This document shows positions 9,017 to 19,072 of a DNA stretch of 64,000 nucleotides, in pieces. The notes beneath the pieces are model-generated. The model had not been told where the DNA came from, did no database searches, and was given only the letters and a program-made list of their open reading frames with translations. Numbering within the stretch: the stretch's first letter is position 1; each line of letters begins with the position of its first letter. Made by a program: the position numbers and the translations under genes. Origin of the DNA: Larkinella arboricola (GTDB lineage Bacteria > Bacteroidota > Bacteroidia > Cytophagales > Spirosomataceae); the NCBI RefSeq assembly GCF_003259745.1, contig NZ_QLMC01000005.1:248001-312000 (forward strand), read 5' to 3'.

Positions 9017-10012
9017 TCATCTTCTCAATCGTCCGGATTTATCCCCTTGCACCAGGGCTTCAACTTCCGGAACGGTAACCAGGTTGGCGTCGCCTTCGAC
9101 GGTGTGTTTGAGCGCCGAAGCAGCCGCGCCAAATTCAACGGCGTATTGCGGATCGTCGGTGGCTAATAAACCGTAAATCAGTCCGGCCAGGTACGCATCG
9201 CCCCCGCCAATGCGGTCGATGATGTGTGTAATGTCGTACACTTCGGACGAATACATGGTGGTTCCGTCAAAGATCTTGGCCGTCAGCCGGTTGTGCGACG
9301 CACTGACCGACTCCCGTTCGGTATCCGTGAAATATTGGATGCGCGGAAACTTCTCCTGCATTCGGTGGCAGGCATCGTCGAACGTATCGGCTTCCACCCC
9401 GTAGAGTTCTTCGAAATTAGCCTGATTGCCCAGCACCAGATCGCAGCCAGCGGTTAAAGCGGGCAGGATTTCCTGCGGTGTCCGGCCATATTTCCACAGA
9501 TTGCTCCGGAAATAGATATCGCCCGATACCTTGACGCTCAGCCGGTTGGCGGTCTGAATGGCGTCCAGCAGGCAGTCGGCAGCCTGTTGCGACAAAGCCG
9601 GCGTGATGCCCGACCAGTGGAACCAGTCGGCTCCGGTCAGAATGGCATCCCAGTCAAAGTCACCCGGTTGAATCAGCGAGAACGCCGAATCGTAGCGGTC
9701 GTAGATGATCTGGCTGGCGCGGCTGACGGCCCCCGTTTCCAGAAAGTACAGGCCAAGTCGCCCCGGTCCGTAGGTGATGCGGGAGGTATCGACCCCGTGG
9801 AACCGTAGCGTAGCGGCTGCGGCCCGGCCCAGCGCGTGATCCGGGAAACGGGTGACATGAACGGCCTCACAGCCAAAGTAAGCCAGCGAAACGGCCACGT
9901 TAGCTTCCGTGCCGCCATAGACCACATTCAGGGAATGCGCCTGATTGAACTTTGCAAAACCCGGCGGAGCCAGTCGCATCATGACCTCGCCGAACGTAAC
10001 TATTTTTTTCAA
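9017..10012 (-). CDS. kdgK: 2-keto-3-deoxygluconate kinase (PfkB family)
   Basis: This 331-residue PfkB/ribokinase-fold sugar kinase begins KKIVTFGEVMMRLAPPGF. The N-terminal GGTEANVAVSLAYFG signature binds the sugar. The C-terminal IDRIGGGDAYLAGLIYGL signature holds the anion hole and catalytic aspartate (GGGDA). Given its place between the aldolase and the hexuronate transporter, it most likely phosphorylates 2-keto-3-deoxygluconate to KDPG. Other PfkB substrates cannot be excluded from sequence alone. Confidence 0.9.
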   Translation of the reverse strand: MKKIVTFGEVMMRLAPPGFAKFNQAHSLNVVYGGTEANVAVSLAYFGCEAVHVTRFPDHALGRAAAATLRFHGVDTSRITYGPGRLGLYFLETGAVSRASQIIYDRYDSAFSLIQPGDFDWDAILTGADWFHWSGITPALSQQAADCLLDAIQTANRLSVKVSGDIYFRSNLWKYGRTPQEILPALTAGCDLVLGNQANFEELYGVEADTFDDACHRMQEKFPRIQYFTDTERESVSASHNRLTAKIFDGTTMYSSEVYDITHIIDRIGGGDAYLAGLIYGLLATDDPQYAVEFGAAASALKHTVEGDANLVTVPEVEALVQGDKSGRLRR

Positions 10013-10048
10013 GTATGGAATAAGTTGTTAATGGTTAGGTGGTTTTAT

Positions 10049-10148
10049 GGCTAAAAATGGCTGGACGGCTATACGGTTTAAAGGACTCTATGGTAAGGAT
10101 GTGCAGGAGGAACTATTATACCCTTGGATCATCCAACCATTTTTAACC
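10049..10148. repeat. Imperfect inverted repeat upstream of the kinase gene
   Basis: The 16-base arm at 10049-10064 is complementary at 14 of 16 positions to 10133-10148 (core CCATTTTTA). It lies in the 185-base gap between the transporter and kinase genes. It may mark an intergenic repeat family or a leader structure; no T run follows on the minus strand. Confidence 0.35.
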
Positions 10149-10197
10149 AGCCTTGCCGTTTTCCTTGCCAGCTATCCAGCTTTGAACTAGTAATCCG

Positions 10198-11535
10198 TTA
10201 AACACCAATACTATCCAGTTCCTTTTTAGTCACCGGTTCCAGCGTGGGCGATAGCAGGTGAATAATGGCCAGTGCAATCAGGTAGGTCGAACTGGCAATT
10301 ATAAACAGGGGCAGGTAGCCGAAACTGACCCGGATATTGCCCGCAACGGCCGCCAGCAGAATACCGCCCATCGCCCCAAACATACCCCCGATGCCCGTAA
10401 CCGAAGCCACCGCACTTTTAGGAAACAAATCGGACGCGAATGTATAGATGTTGGCCGACCAGCCCTGGTGAGCCGCCGTTGCCAGAGAAATTAAGGCAAT
10501 GGCTACGTAAATACTACTGGTTTGGGCCGCAAAAAAGATTGGCGTGACGCAAAGGGCGCAGATGAGCATGGTGATTTTCCGCGCCCGGTTGGCCGACCAG
10601 CCCAACTGGATAAACTTGGACGACAGCCACCCGAACAGAACGCTGCCGCCGTCGGAAACGATGTAAATAACCAGAAAAGGCAATCCGACGTTTTTCAGAT
10701 CGAGCCGCTGGTCGAGCGATTCGCTGCTGTTGAAAAAATCGGGGAGCCAGCTTAGGTAAAACCACCAGATCGGATCGCACATAAACTTGCCGACGATAAA
10801 CGCCCAGGTCTGCCGGAATCCCAGCAGACGCCACCACGATAGTTTTTCTTCCGGAATATCCTCTTCTTTATCCTGTTGGATGTAAGCCAGTTCGGCCCGG
10901 CTGACCTGCGGGTGCTCCTCCGGACGGCGGTAGATTTTCAGCCAGGCAATCAGAACCAGAAAACCCAGCAGGCCCGTTGCAATAAACGAAAACCGCCAGC
11001 CAAACTGGAGCGTGAGCCACGGAATCAGAGCCGCCGTAACAATGATGCCGACGTTGGTTCCGGCGTTAAAAAGTCCTGCGGCAAACGAGCGTTCTTTTTT
11101 AGGAAACCATTCCGCCACGGATTTAATCGCCGAGGGGAAATTGCCCGCTTCGCCGATGCCCAGCATGAACCGGACCATACTCAGCCCGCGCAGGGAACCG
11201 ATAAAGGCATTCAGCACACCGGCAATGCTCCAGACCACGATGGAAATGGAAAAGCCGCGTTTGGTGCCAACCCGGTCGATGAGCCAGCCCGTCAGCAGAA
11301 AACCGAGCGCGTAGGCCACCTTGAAAACCGTATCGATGTAGCTGTACAGCACCTTAAACTGGTCCAGATCGCTCTCGGTCAGGGCTTCCTCGCCGGTTTT
11401 ACCCATCATCTCCTGCCGGAATGTTTCGTCGATCATGGTAAACGAAAGCACCTGCCGATCGATGTAGTTGATCGTTGTCGCGAAAAACAGCAGCAGCACA
11501 ATCCGCCAGCGATAATTTCCGGAAAGGTTGGGCAT
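10198..11535 (-). CDS. exuT: Hexuronate transporter, MFS family (ExuT-like)
   Basis: This 445-residue transporter has about twelve membrane segments. It carries the anion:cation symporter features INYIDRQVLSF in helix 1, GWLIDRVGTKRGF in the 2-3 loop, and MLGIGEAGNFPSAIK in helix 4, which is typical of ExuT-like uronate carriers. The ATG at 11535 (MPNLSGNYRWRIV) is preferred over an upstream in-frame start at 11676, because the extra 47 residues are atypical and would overlap the divergent uxuA leader. It presumably imports glucuronate or galacturonate for the surrounding enzymes. Confidence 0.88.
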   Translation of the reverse strand: MPNLSGNYRWRIVLLLFFATTINYIDRQVLSFTMIDETFRQEMMGKTGEEALTESDLDQFKVLYSYIDTVFKVAYALGFLLTGWLIDRVGTKRGFSISIVVWSIAGVLNAFIGSLRGLSMVRFMLGIGEAGNFPSAIKSVAEWFPKKERSFAAGLFNAGTNVGIIVTAALIPWLTLQFGWRFSFIATGLLGFLVLIAWLKIYRRPEEHPQVSRAELAYIQQDKEEDIPEEKLSWWRLLGFRQTWAFIVGKFMCDPIWWFYLSWLPDFFNSSESLDQRLDLKNVGLPFLVIYIVSDGGSVLFGWLSSKFIQLGWSANRARKITMLICALCVTPIFFAAQTSSIYVAIALISLATAAHQGWSANIYTFASDLFPKSAVASVTGIGGMFGAMGGILLAAVAGNIRVSFGYLPLFIIASSTYLIALAIIHLLSPTLEPVTKKELDSIGV

Positions 11536-11682
11536 CCGACAAAAGGTTAGCAGGTCTAAAAGACAAAATCCAGCCAAACATACCGAAATGCCGCGAAAAA
11601 ATAGTAGATCGCAGGGCCGCAAGGTAAAATGAGTAGAGCCGCCCGGACTCTTTCTTTTTCTAGCAACATTACCCACAAAAAA

Positions 11683-12888
11683 ATGGCATTAGAACAAACC
11701 TGGAGATGGTTCGGCCCCGCCGACCCCGTAAGTCTGGCCGACATCCGACAAGCTGGCGCAACGGGTATCGTAACGGCTTTACACCATATTCCGAACGGGC
11801 AGGTGTGGTCCGTCGATGATATTACGACCCGCAAATCCCTGATTGAAGCCGGTGCGCCCGGTGAACACCGGCTGACGTGGTCGGTCGTGGAGAGCATTCC
11901 GGTACACGAAGCGATCAAAACCCGTACCGACGGCTTTCAGCAATACATCGAAAACTACAAGGAGTCGATTGTGAACCTGGGTCGGTGCGGCATCGACACG
12001 GTTTGCTACAATTTCATGCCGGTGCTCGACTGGACGCGTACCGATCTGGACTACCTGATGCCCGACGGTTCGACGGCTTTGCGCTTCGATGCGGCCGAAT
12101 TTGCGGCATTTGAACTGTTTATCCTCAAACGCCCCGGTGCCGAGGAGCATTACTCGCCCGAGCAGCTCCGGAAAGCCCGTCATTGTTTCGAGTCGCTGGA
12201 CGAAGAAGCCGCCCGACGCCTGCAACGGAACATTATTGCGGGCTTGCCGGGTTCCGAAGAAAGCTATACCGTAGAGCAGTTTCAGGAAACGCTGGATACC
12301 TATAAATACACCGGTGACAAGGAGTTACGCGAAAATCTCTACGCCTTTCTGCGCGAAATTGTGCCGGTTGCGCAGGATGCGGGTGTTCGGCTGGCGATTC
12401 ACCCCGATGATCCGCCGTACCCGATTCTGGGTCTGCCCCGTGTGGTGAGTACGGAAGAAGACGCCCGAATGGTGCTGAATGCCGTTGATGTGAAGGCCAA
12501 CGGACTGTGTTTCTGTACGGGTTCGTACGGGGTACGGCCCGACAACGACCTGGTGGGGATGGTGGACCGGCTGGGTTCGCGCATTCATTTCATTCACCTG
12601 CGGAGTACGAAACGGGATGAGGAAGGCAATTTTTACGAAGCCAACCACCTCGACGGCGACGTGGATATGTTTGGTGTCATGAGTGCGCTGATTGGCGAGC
12701 AACGCCGTCGGCAGGAGCGAGGACGCGACGATTTCCGGATGCCGTTCCGGCCCGATCACGGCCACAAAATGCTCGACGACCTGAATTCCGTCAAACGCAC
12801 CAACCCCGGTTATACAGCCATCGGGCGGCTGCGCGGACTGGCCGAACTGCGCGGCTTGATGCTGGGTATTGAACGGGCCAGTCTGTAA
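11683..12888 (+). CDS. uxuA: Mannonate dehydratase
   Basis: This 401-residue xylose-isomerase-like TIM-barrel enzyme dehydrates D-mannonate to 2-keto-3-deoxygluconate. Its start, [34 protein letters not shown], and the metal-site region [20 protein letters not shown] are characteristic. [17 protein letters not shown] and [11 protein letters not shown] are further conserved segments. Length matches the E. coli enzyme (about 394). The ATG at 11683 is chosen because the family begins there; an upstream in-frame ATG at 11629 adds 18 unusual residues. It is divergent from the transporter gene and precedes uxaC. Confidence 0.94.
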   Translation: MALEQTWRWFGPADPVSLADIRQAGATGIVTALHHIPNGQVWSVDDITTRKSLIEAGAPGEHRLTWSVVESIPVHEAIKTRTDGFQQYIENYKESIVNLGRCGIDTVCYNFMPVLDWTRTDLDYLMPDGSTALRFDAAEFAAFELFILKRPGAEEHYSPEQLRKARHCFESLDEEAARRLQRNIIAGLPGSEESYTVEQFQETLDTYKYTGDKELRENLYAFLREIVPVAQDAGVRLAIHPDDPPYPILGLPRVVSTEEDARMVLNAVDVKANGLCFCTGSYGVRPDNDLVGMVDRLGSRIHFIHLRSTKRDEEGNFYEANHLDGDVDMFGVMSALIGEQRRRQERGRDDFRMPFRPDHGHKMLDDLNSVKRTNPGYTAIGRLRGLAELRGLMLGIERASL

Positions 12889-13023
12889 TTGATAGCGCTG
12901 GTTAACGTTTGGGAGGTAGGCAGGTTGCCCATACCGCTCAGACGTTAATCGGTATTGGATGCGGTGCCGACGGGTAAAAAGCCCGGATAAGAACCTTTTC
13001 TTTCAAACGAATCTACTACGATC

Positions 13024-14436
13024 ATGCTGGTTGATCATCCGATAAAATCCTTTCTCGACGAAGACTTTCTGCTTCAGACCGATACCGCCCGGCGGCTCTA
13101 CCACGATTACGCCAAGGCGATGCCTATTATTGACTACCACTGCCACCTGCCGCCCGATCAGATTGCTGCCGACAAACGGTTTGAGAACCTGACGCAGATC
13201 TGGCTCTACGGCGACCATTACAAATGGCGGGCCATGCGCACCAACGGCGTACCGGAACGGTATTGCACCGGCGATGCGTCGGATTACGAAAAGTTTGAAA
13301 AGTGGGCTGAAACCGTGCCGTACACAATGCGGAATCCGCTCTACCACTGGACGCACATGGAGTTGAAAAACCCGTTCGGCGTTGAAACGATTCTGAATAA
13401 AAACACCGCCCGGGAGGTCTACGACACGTGTACCGAACAACTCTCGGGCTTATCGACCCGCACCCTGCTGCGGCACTTCAACGTGCGGACGGTCTGCACC
13501 ACCGACGACCCCACGGATTCGCTGGAGCACCACAAGAAAATTGCCGACGACGGTTTTGAAGTCAGGGTGCTGCCTACCTTCCGGCCCGACAAGGCAATGG
13601 CCATCGACGATGTTGCGGCTTTTCAGGCGTATGTGAATCGGGTGGGCGAAGTGTGCAACCAGGAGATCCGCACGCTTGATACGTACATGGACTGCCTCAA
13701 ACAGCGCCACGACTACTTTGCCCAGGCCGGTTGCCGGTTGTCGGATCATGGTCTGGAAACCGTCTATGCCGAACCCTACACCGAATCGGAGGTGCGGGCC
13801 ATCTTTGAAAAAACGCTTTCCAATGCGGTATTGAGCGAAACCGAGCGGTTGCAGTTCAAGTCGTACATGCTCGACCGGTTTGCCGAATGGGACTGGGAGA
13901 AGGGCTGGACGCAGCAGTTTCACCTGGGGGCTTTGCGGAACAACAACCAGCGGGCCCTACGGACGCTGGGGCCGGACACGGGTTGGGACAGCATCGGCGA
14001 TTTTCAGCAGGCCCGTCCGCTGGCCCGTTTCCTGGGTGGACTCGACAACCGCGATCAGTTGGCAAAAACCATTCTGTACAACCTGAATCCCGCCGATAAC
14101 GAAATCATGGCAACGATGATCGGGAATTTCAACGACGGGTCGGTGCCGGGCAAAATTCAGTTTGGCTCGGGCTGGTGGTTTCTCGATCAGAAAGACGGGA
14201 TGGAGAAGCAGATCAACGCCCTGTCGAATATGGGATTATTGAGCCGATTTGTCGGGATGCTGACCGATTCACGCAGTTTTCTGTCGTACCCACGGCACGA
14301 ATACTTCCGCCGGATTCTCTGCAATCTTTTTGGGAGAGACGTCGAAAACGGCGAACTGCCCAACGACATTGACTGGATTGGCAAGCTGGTGCAGGACATC
14401 TGCTACCGGAATGCGGAGGATTATTTTGGTTTTTAA
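13024..14436 (+). CDS. uxaC: Uronate isomerase (glucuronate isomerase)
   Basis: This 470-residue amidohydrolase-fold enzyme converts glucuronate to fructuronate and galacturonate to tagaturonate, the first step of the pathway. The metal-binding IIDYHCHLPP motif (His39, His41) and the later LDNRDQLAKTILYNLNPADNE and QFGSGWWFLDQ segments are diagnostic. Length equals the E. coli enzyme. It lies 135 bases after uxuA on the same strand. A strong hairpin at 14442-14471 follows the stop codon. Confidence 0.96.
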   Translation: MLVDHPIKSFLDEDFLLQTDTARRLYHDYAKAMPIIDYHCHLPPDQIAADKRFENLTQIWLYGDHYKWRAMRTNGVPERYCTGDASDYEKFEKWAETVPYTMRNPLYHWTHMELKNPFGVETILNKNTAREVYDTCTEQLSGLSTRTLLRHFNVRTVCTTDDPTDSLEHHKKIADDGFEVRVLPTFRPDKAMAIDDVAAFQAYVNRVGEVCNQEIRTLDTYMDCLKQRHDYFAQAGCRLSDHGLETVYAEPYTESEVRAIFEKTLSNAVLSETERLQFKSYMLDRFAEWDWEKGWTQQFHLGALRNNNQRALRTLGPDTGWDSIGDFQQARPLARFLGGLDNRDQLAKTILYNLNPADNEIMATMIGNFNDGSVPGKIQFGSGWWFLDQKDGMEKQINALSNMGLLSRFVGMLTDSRSFLSYPRHEYFRRILCNLFGRDVENGELPNDIDWIGKLVQDICYRNAEDYFGF

Positions 14437-14441
14437 TAAGT

Positions 14442-14471
14442 CAGAGTCGGGCCTGTTCGGGCCCGACTCTG
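14442..14471. terminator. GC-rich hairpin between convergent genes
   Basis: An 11-base perfect stem (CAGAGTCGGGC at 14442-14452, GCCCGACTCTG at 14461-14471) sits between the converging uxaC and DUF4920 genes. The T runs on both sides are weak, so it is a probable shared terminator rather than a certain one. Confidence 0.6.
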
Positions 14472-14478
14472 AATACGG

Positions 14479-14934
14479 TTATTTCCTGACAATCACACCG
14501 TCAGCGGTAAAGGCAATTGCTTTTTCGGGCTGGGTGATTTTCGTAATTTCTTCCTTGCTTTTACCGGCATCTTCGGCGTAGTGCCGCAGTTCGGCTACCG
14601 AAGTCGTTTTGGTTTCGGCGGTTCCTTCAAACACAACCTTCTTGCCGGCAATATCTTTCGGAACAAAGAAACCGTAGTCGCGGAACCGCACCAGCATGGT
14701 CTGGTTGTCGGCGGTTTTGACCCGCATCCAGCAGCCTTTCACCTGGCAAACCGACTCAACGGTACCTTCCACTTTGGTCGCCAGTTCTTTCTTATCGCCC
14801 ATTTTGGCCGCCAGTTCGGTCGAAGGAATGGCGTTGTCGGCGGAGATTTTCCTGCCGTGGTAGCTGCTGTTATCCTGCGCCATTGCGCCGTAGGAGAGGC
14901 CGAGCGCAAGCGCCCAGATGGCTAAGTGCTTCAT
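14479..14934 (-). CDS. DUF4920 domain protein, secreted
   Basis: The 151-residue product starts with a clear signal peptide (MKHLAIWALALGLSYGAMAQ) and continues with a DUF4920 domain of beta-rich type. The domain holds a conserved cysteine pair in VCQVKGCWMRV and the late HYAEDAGKSKEEI segment. Members are small periplasmic or outer-membrane-associated Bacteroidota proteins of unknown function. The ATG at 14934 is preferred over 15012 because the signal peptide starts there and the longer frame would run into the next gene. Confidence 0.82.
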   Translation of the reverse strand: MKHLAIWALALGLSYGAMAQDNSSYHGRKISADNAIPSTELAAKMGDKKELATKVEGTVESVCQVKGCWMRVKTADNQTMLVRFRDYGFFVPKDIAGKKVVFEGTAETKTTSVAELRHYAEDAGKSKEEITKITQPEKAIAFTADGVIVRK

Positions 14935-14981
14935 AATCTGATGCGGTTTTGGAAGTGGTCTACAACAAAAATAATAAAAAA

Positions 14982-17900
14982 TCACTCTAGTACCTGCACC
15001 CAACCTTTGCATTTGGTGCCCCGCTGCGTTGTAATCAGGTAGTAATACAGGCCGTTGGGCGCGTCGGCTCCCCAGTTGTTGGGATAGTTGTCACTGGCGT
15101 AAATCTGTTTGCCCCAGCGGTTGAAAATTTCCAGTTTTGCACCCGTAAACCCGATGTTGAAAACGTCATTTTTGCCGTCGTTGTTGGACGTTACCACGTT
15201 GGGAACTTCGCTCATATTCTCAATATCAACCGGTAGATTGAGCGTCAGGCTGCACCCGTTTTTGTAGGTCGTCAGCGAAATCTGGTACTGCCCGGAATGC
15301 GCGTACTGGTAGCTGCCGGGTGTGTTGGCGCGCAGGGTGTCGCCGTTGCCCATCGCCCACTGGTAGTCGTCGGCCCCGTCGGTTTTATTGACCAGTTCCA
15401 CCTTCGTTGGTTGCCCGCATTCCGAATTGAGCCGCACCTCGGCCACCGGGCGAAACCCATCGTCGGTTTTGATTGTCACCTTTTTCTCCGCCGAACAGCC
15501 GCTTTCGTTTGTCATCTTGACGGTATAGGTGGTAGTTTGGGTGGGGCTGACCACGGGGTTGTGTACCGTCGCACTGACCATGCCCTGAGTGGGCGACCAC
15601 GCGTAGGTCTTTCCTCCGTCGGCCAGCAACTGCACCGGTTTTCCGGGACAAATGGTGGTGTCGTTGCTGACCTTGAAATTGGCCGGATACACCTTGATAA
15701 CCTTCTGCGCTACATCAACCCGCTTGCAGGTCAGCTTGTTATAAGCCGACAGCGTGACGGTATATTCGCCCGGTTTATCGAAGGTATGGCTGACTTCCCC
15801 CGGACTGGAGGAGGTGCCGGTGCCGCCAAAATCCCAGGCATAGGTGATGCCGCCCTCGCTGGTATTAACAAAATTAAGCGTCAACGGGGTGCAGCCTTCT
15901 ACCACATCTTTTTTGGTTCCTTCGTAGGCGTCAAAAGCGGCTTTCAGGTGGTCGATGTCAAATTTAAAGGCGGCATTGTTGCAGTTCGGGCTTTTGTTGG
16001 TTCGCGACCAGACCTGCGCTGTTGCCGGAAAATTGGTTCCTCCGCAGGCGCAGGCTGCGTGGTAGATCACCCCGCTTTTGTCGAACCGGCTGGTGCCGCC
16101 GTCCACGTGGTCACCGCGCCCCTGGGGATTCTGGCTGCCGAAGAAAGTCGCATACAGCAGCGATTTGCCGCCCTGTTCGAGCAGCGCCAGCCAGTAATTG
16201 TTGCCATCGGTGGTCTTGCGGTAGGCTTCCGCCGTGACGGGCAGGCCCCGCGTACTGCTGCTGCCGTTTGCGCTCCGGACGTTGACAATCCCGCCCCAGC
16301 CCGACAAGTACATGTTACCACACTCGTTGACCAGAAAAGCCGTCGGAGAAATATCCGGCAACGAGCGGCCCGAGCCAATGACGGTCGAAAAGATGGTTTT
16401 GGAAAGCGATGGGTTAAGGGCGTGAATAAACTGGCCGCTCCGGGCGTTCTGGTACACACTGTCCGAAACCGGGTACTGGCCCCGGGTCAGCCCAAAGACG
16501 TGCGGATTTTCCTGCGCATCGAGGTCAATCAGGTACGCTGCGTCTTCGGCGCTGGTACCCAGGTAGGTGCTGCGCTCAACCCGATTGCTCACGAATTTAA
16601 CCAGAAAGCCGTCTTCCTGACCACCTAACAGCGGTTTGTAGGCACCGGCTGTTCCCGGTAAGTCGGCGCTGAGGGTGGTCCCAACGGCGTAGACCGCGCC
16701 CGAATCGCCGACCCGAAGCGCATAGGAAACATCGTAACCGGAGCCGCCGAAAAAGGTACTCCAGCGCAACTGGCTTAAATCCGGGCTCATTTGCAACAAT
16801 ACCGCATCCGCCGGTCCGAGAAGTTTTGTCTGTGAGGCATTGGCCGTGACCGGAAAATCGCCGGACATGGTGACGGTTGCGACGTACACATTGTCGTTTT
16901 TGTCGAGGATGATTTCGCCCCGCAGGTCGTCGCCGTAATTATAAATACCCAGGTGGAGATCGGCATAATTCAGTCCGTCGTTCCCCGAACCGCCGACATA
17001 CGTACTGCCCTGTAGTGCCCGACCATCGGGACTTATTTTCGCCAGAAACAAATCGGTTCCGTTCCGGAAATAAATGGAACCGTAGAGGCTATTGGGGTCG
17101 GGTGCCTGGTTGCCGATGGGAATGTACGCCGATCCGCCCGCGAATTTCCGGTTGTAGGCCGAAGCGGTTGTTGGGAAATTAGTGGAGGAGGTAACGCCGT
17201 AAATCAGCAGTTCATTTTTGGAGTTGACAATCAGGCTATGGGGCGTCTCCCCGGTCGAACCGCCCAGGTAGGCCGCGTAGAGCAATTGTTTGCCGTCCGG
17301 GCTGAATTTCATAAGGGCTATGTCGATTTCGGCACCGTAGCGGGTTTGGAAGGCGCCCGTTGTCGGTACGAAACTGGTGCCGAAAACCGTCCCGGCGGTA
17401 TACAGATTGCCTTCGTTGTCGTAGGTGGCGGTATGACCCCAGTTGTCGCTGACCGACCCCGAATACGTCGCGAAAATCAGCGTCGGGTCGATGGTAAGCG
17501 GTTGCTGCGTATCGTAGCTGTTTGGAAAATGGAAGGAAGCGGTTTGCCCATCCAGCAGCCATTGCGAAGCTACTTCCGTCGTTTTGCCGTTTTTTTCGGT
17601 AAATGAATACGGTTTTTCCTCCCGGAAAGGCAGCAGACTAGTTTGGATAATTAGCTGGCCGTTTTCCTGACGAACCGCCGTGGCCCCGTCATACCGCAGC
17701 CGAATCAGGGATGGGTCAGCGCCGGGCCGCACCAGAAATTCGTATTTGAGGGTTTGGTAATACGCAAACAGGCGCAGGTCGATACCCGGATAAATGTCGT
17801 GGTAAATGATTTCGCCAAAAGCCGGGACGGCGCTGGCCCAGCGGCTGGATTCGCTGCCCAAAAAGTAGTTGATATTTTCAGAAACGCGGTTTTTGCTTTC

Positions 17901-18239
17901 AATCCGGGCGGTTGGCAGGCTATTTTGCAGTTGCACGTCCACACCGTGGGCGCGAACCATCGGCTCGGAGCGGGTGGGTGGCGGGGCCGTTCGGGCGGCT
18001 GGCTGGCTGACCGGGCCGGAATGAATCCGGTCCAGAGACTCGGAATCGTAGAAAACGTAGTGCAGTGATTGCTTTTTCAGGAACAGAAAACCGCCCGGCA
18101 ACTCGGCCCGGTACAGCACTTCCGGCGACCACTGACCTTTGTTCTGCACAAACCGCACGGCATTCGGTGCATCGGCGAAAGCCAGCCCGAACAACCCAGA
18201 AAGCAAAAAGAGGAAAGAAAACGTAATGGTTCGACGCAT
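14982..18239 (-). CDS. Large secreted SBBP/PKD protein with type B T9SS sorting domain
   Basis: This protein of about 1085 residues has a signal peptide. An N-terminal domain follows that often precedes SBBP repeats (VRFVQNKGQWSPEVLYRAEL). Then come several SBBP beta-propeller-like repeats at about 250-720 (GGSGNDGLNYADL, FFGGSGYDVSYALRV), PKD-like domains at about 800-1010 (YAWDFGGTGTSSSPGEVSHTF) and a C-terminal CHU_C gliding-motility-associated domain (EIFNRWGKQIYASD, GLYYYLI). The CHU_C end marks it for type 9 secretion and surface attachment. It is likely an adhesin or matrix protein; ligand unknown. The ATG at 18239 begins the signal peptide, though one at 18254 is also in frame. Confidence 0.88.
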   Translation of the reverse strand: MRRTITFSFLFLLSGLFGLAFADAPNAVRFVQNKGQWSPEVLYRAELPGGFLFLKKQSLHYVFYDSESLDRIHSGPVSQPAARTAPPPTRSEPMVRAHGVDVQLQNSLPTARIESKNRVSENINYFLGSESSRWASAVPAFGEIIYHDIYPGIDLRLFAYYQTLKYEFLVRPGADPSLIRLRYDGATAVRQENGQLIIQTSLLPFREEKPYSFTEKNGKTTEVASQWLLDGQTASFHFPNSYDTQQPLTIDPTLIFATYSGSVSDNWGHTATYDNEGNLYTAGTVFGTSFVPTTGAFQTRYGAEIDIALMKFSPDGKQLLYAAYLGGSTGETPHSLIVNSKNELLIYGVTSSTNFPTTASAYNRKFAGGSAYIPIGNQAPDPNSLYGSIYFRNGTDLFLAKISPDGRALQGSTYVGGSGNDGLNYADLHLGIYNYGDDLRGEIILDKNDNVYVATVTMSGDFPVTANASQTKLLGPADAVLLQMSPDLSQLRWSTFFGGSGYDVSYALRVGDSGAVYAVGTTLSADLPGTAGAYKPLLGGQEDGFLVKFVSNRVERSTYLGTSAEDAAYLIDLDAQENPHVFGLTRGQYPVSDSVYQNARSGQFIHALNPSLSKTIFSTVIGSGRSLPDISPTAFLVNECGNMYLSGWGGIVNVRSANGSSSTRGLPVTAEAYRKTTDGNNYWLALLEQGGKSLLYATFFGSQNPQGRGDHVDGGTSRFDKSGVIYHAACACGGTNFPATAQVWSRTNKSPNCNNAAFKFDIDHLKAAFDAYEGTKKDVVEGCTPLTLNFVNTSEGGITYAWDFGGTGTSSSPGEVSHTFDKPGEYTVTLSAYNKLTCKRVDVAQKVIKVYPANFKVSNDTTICPGKPVQLLADGGKTYAWSPTQGMVSATVHNPVVSPTQTTTYTVKMTNESGCSAEKKVTIKTDDGFRPVAEVRLNSECGQPTKVELVNKTDGADDYQWAMGNGDTLRANTPGSYQYAHSGQYQISLTTYKNGCSLTLNLPVDIENMSEVPNVVTSNNDGKNDVFNIGFTGAKLEIFNRWGKQIYASDNYPNNWGADAPNGLYYYLITTQRGTKCKGWVQVLE

Positions 18240-18454
18240 AGACCGGCAACACAAAGAGTGATCAAGATACCAGTTTCAGACGAGAGATTCCAGACCTGAG
18301 GCCAAAGACATTAAAACTTCTTTCGTCCCGGATCGGCTCTTGTTCTCTTACTTACCTATGACTCCATAACGGGGCAAAGAGTTGCAACCAGATAGCGGTG
18401 GAAGGGCGTTTTGGGCAGGGGCCGGTTTATGGGGCGGTATAGGAGCCTTCGGGC

Positions 18455-19069
18455 TTACTTCCAGCGGCTGATGTCGATCACGTTGGGGCAGAAATCGTAT
18501 TCGTCGGGCTGATTGGAGCCAATCAGCAGCAATTGACCGGAAAGCTGGCGAACCCGTTCCTGATACCAGGCTACGCCCTGTTTGTCGAGGTTGGAGGTGG
18601 GTTCGTCGAGAATGACAATAGACGCTTCGGAGTAAAAAGCCAGCCCTAACTTCACCCGCTGCTTCATGCCGGACGAAAACGCCTTGATCTCCTTGTGCCG
18701 GGCGTGGGTGAGAAACATCAGTTCACAAAGCTGCTCGGATGTCAGCTGGTTTTTGAACGGTTTGAACGACTGGTGAAACGTCAGCAGTTCAAGCAGGGTC
18801 AGTTCTTCAATCAGTTCCAGATACGGGGCCGCCACCACCAGATGCCGAAACCAGTTGTCGACCTCCAGCGAGTTTCCTTCGTGTGTGTAGCGAATGGTGC
18901 CTTCCGAAGCGGGCAGAACACCGGCCAGGGTTTGCAGCAGCGTGGATTTGCCGCTGCCGTTGGGACCCACGAACGTATAGCTCGAACCCGCTTGCAGGGT
19001 TAGGTCAACGTTCCGGAAAATCCATTCGCGCCGGAAGCGCTTGCCAAGTCGTTCGGTGGTAATATTCAT
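18455..19069 (-). CDS. ABC transporter ATP-binding protein
   Basis: The 204-residue cytoplasmic ATPase subunit has Walker A GPNGSGKST (35-43), the signature FSSGMKQRVKLG, and Walker B IVILDEPTSNLD. It is short for the family and resembles the small CcmA-like or drug/heme export ATPases. No permease gene is next to it, so the partner must be elsewhere. Its start lies next to a heptamer-type inverted repeat that separates it from lpxA upstream. Confidence 0.88.
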   Translation of the reverse strand: MNITTERLGKRFRREWIFRNVDLTLQAGSSYTFVGPNGSGKSTLLQTLAGVLPASEGTIRYTHEGNSLEVDNWFRHLVVAAPYLELIEELTLLELLTFHQSFKPFKNQLTSEQLCELMFLTHARHKEIKAFSSGMKQRVKLGLAFYSEASIVILDEPTSNLDKQGVAWYQERVRQLSGQLLLIGSNQPDEYDFCPNVIDISRWK

Positions 19070-19072
19070 GGA

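Noticed and set aside
10876-11550. Plus-strand open frame over the transporter gene
   Set aside because: Rich in Gln/Arg/Asn/His, with no hydrophobic or domain pattern; it is antisense to a clear MFS gene.
15297-16628. Long plus-strand open frame (443 codons) inside the secreted SBBP/PKD gene
   Set aside because: It lies antisense to a gene with clear domains and signal peptide; its residues (V/G/R/H-rich) are typical of a shadow frame in GC-rich coding DNA.
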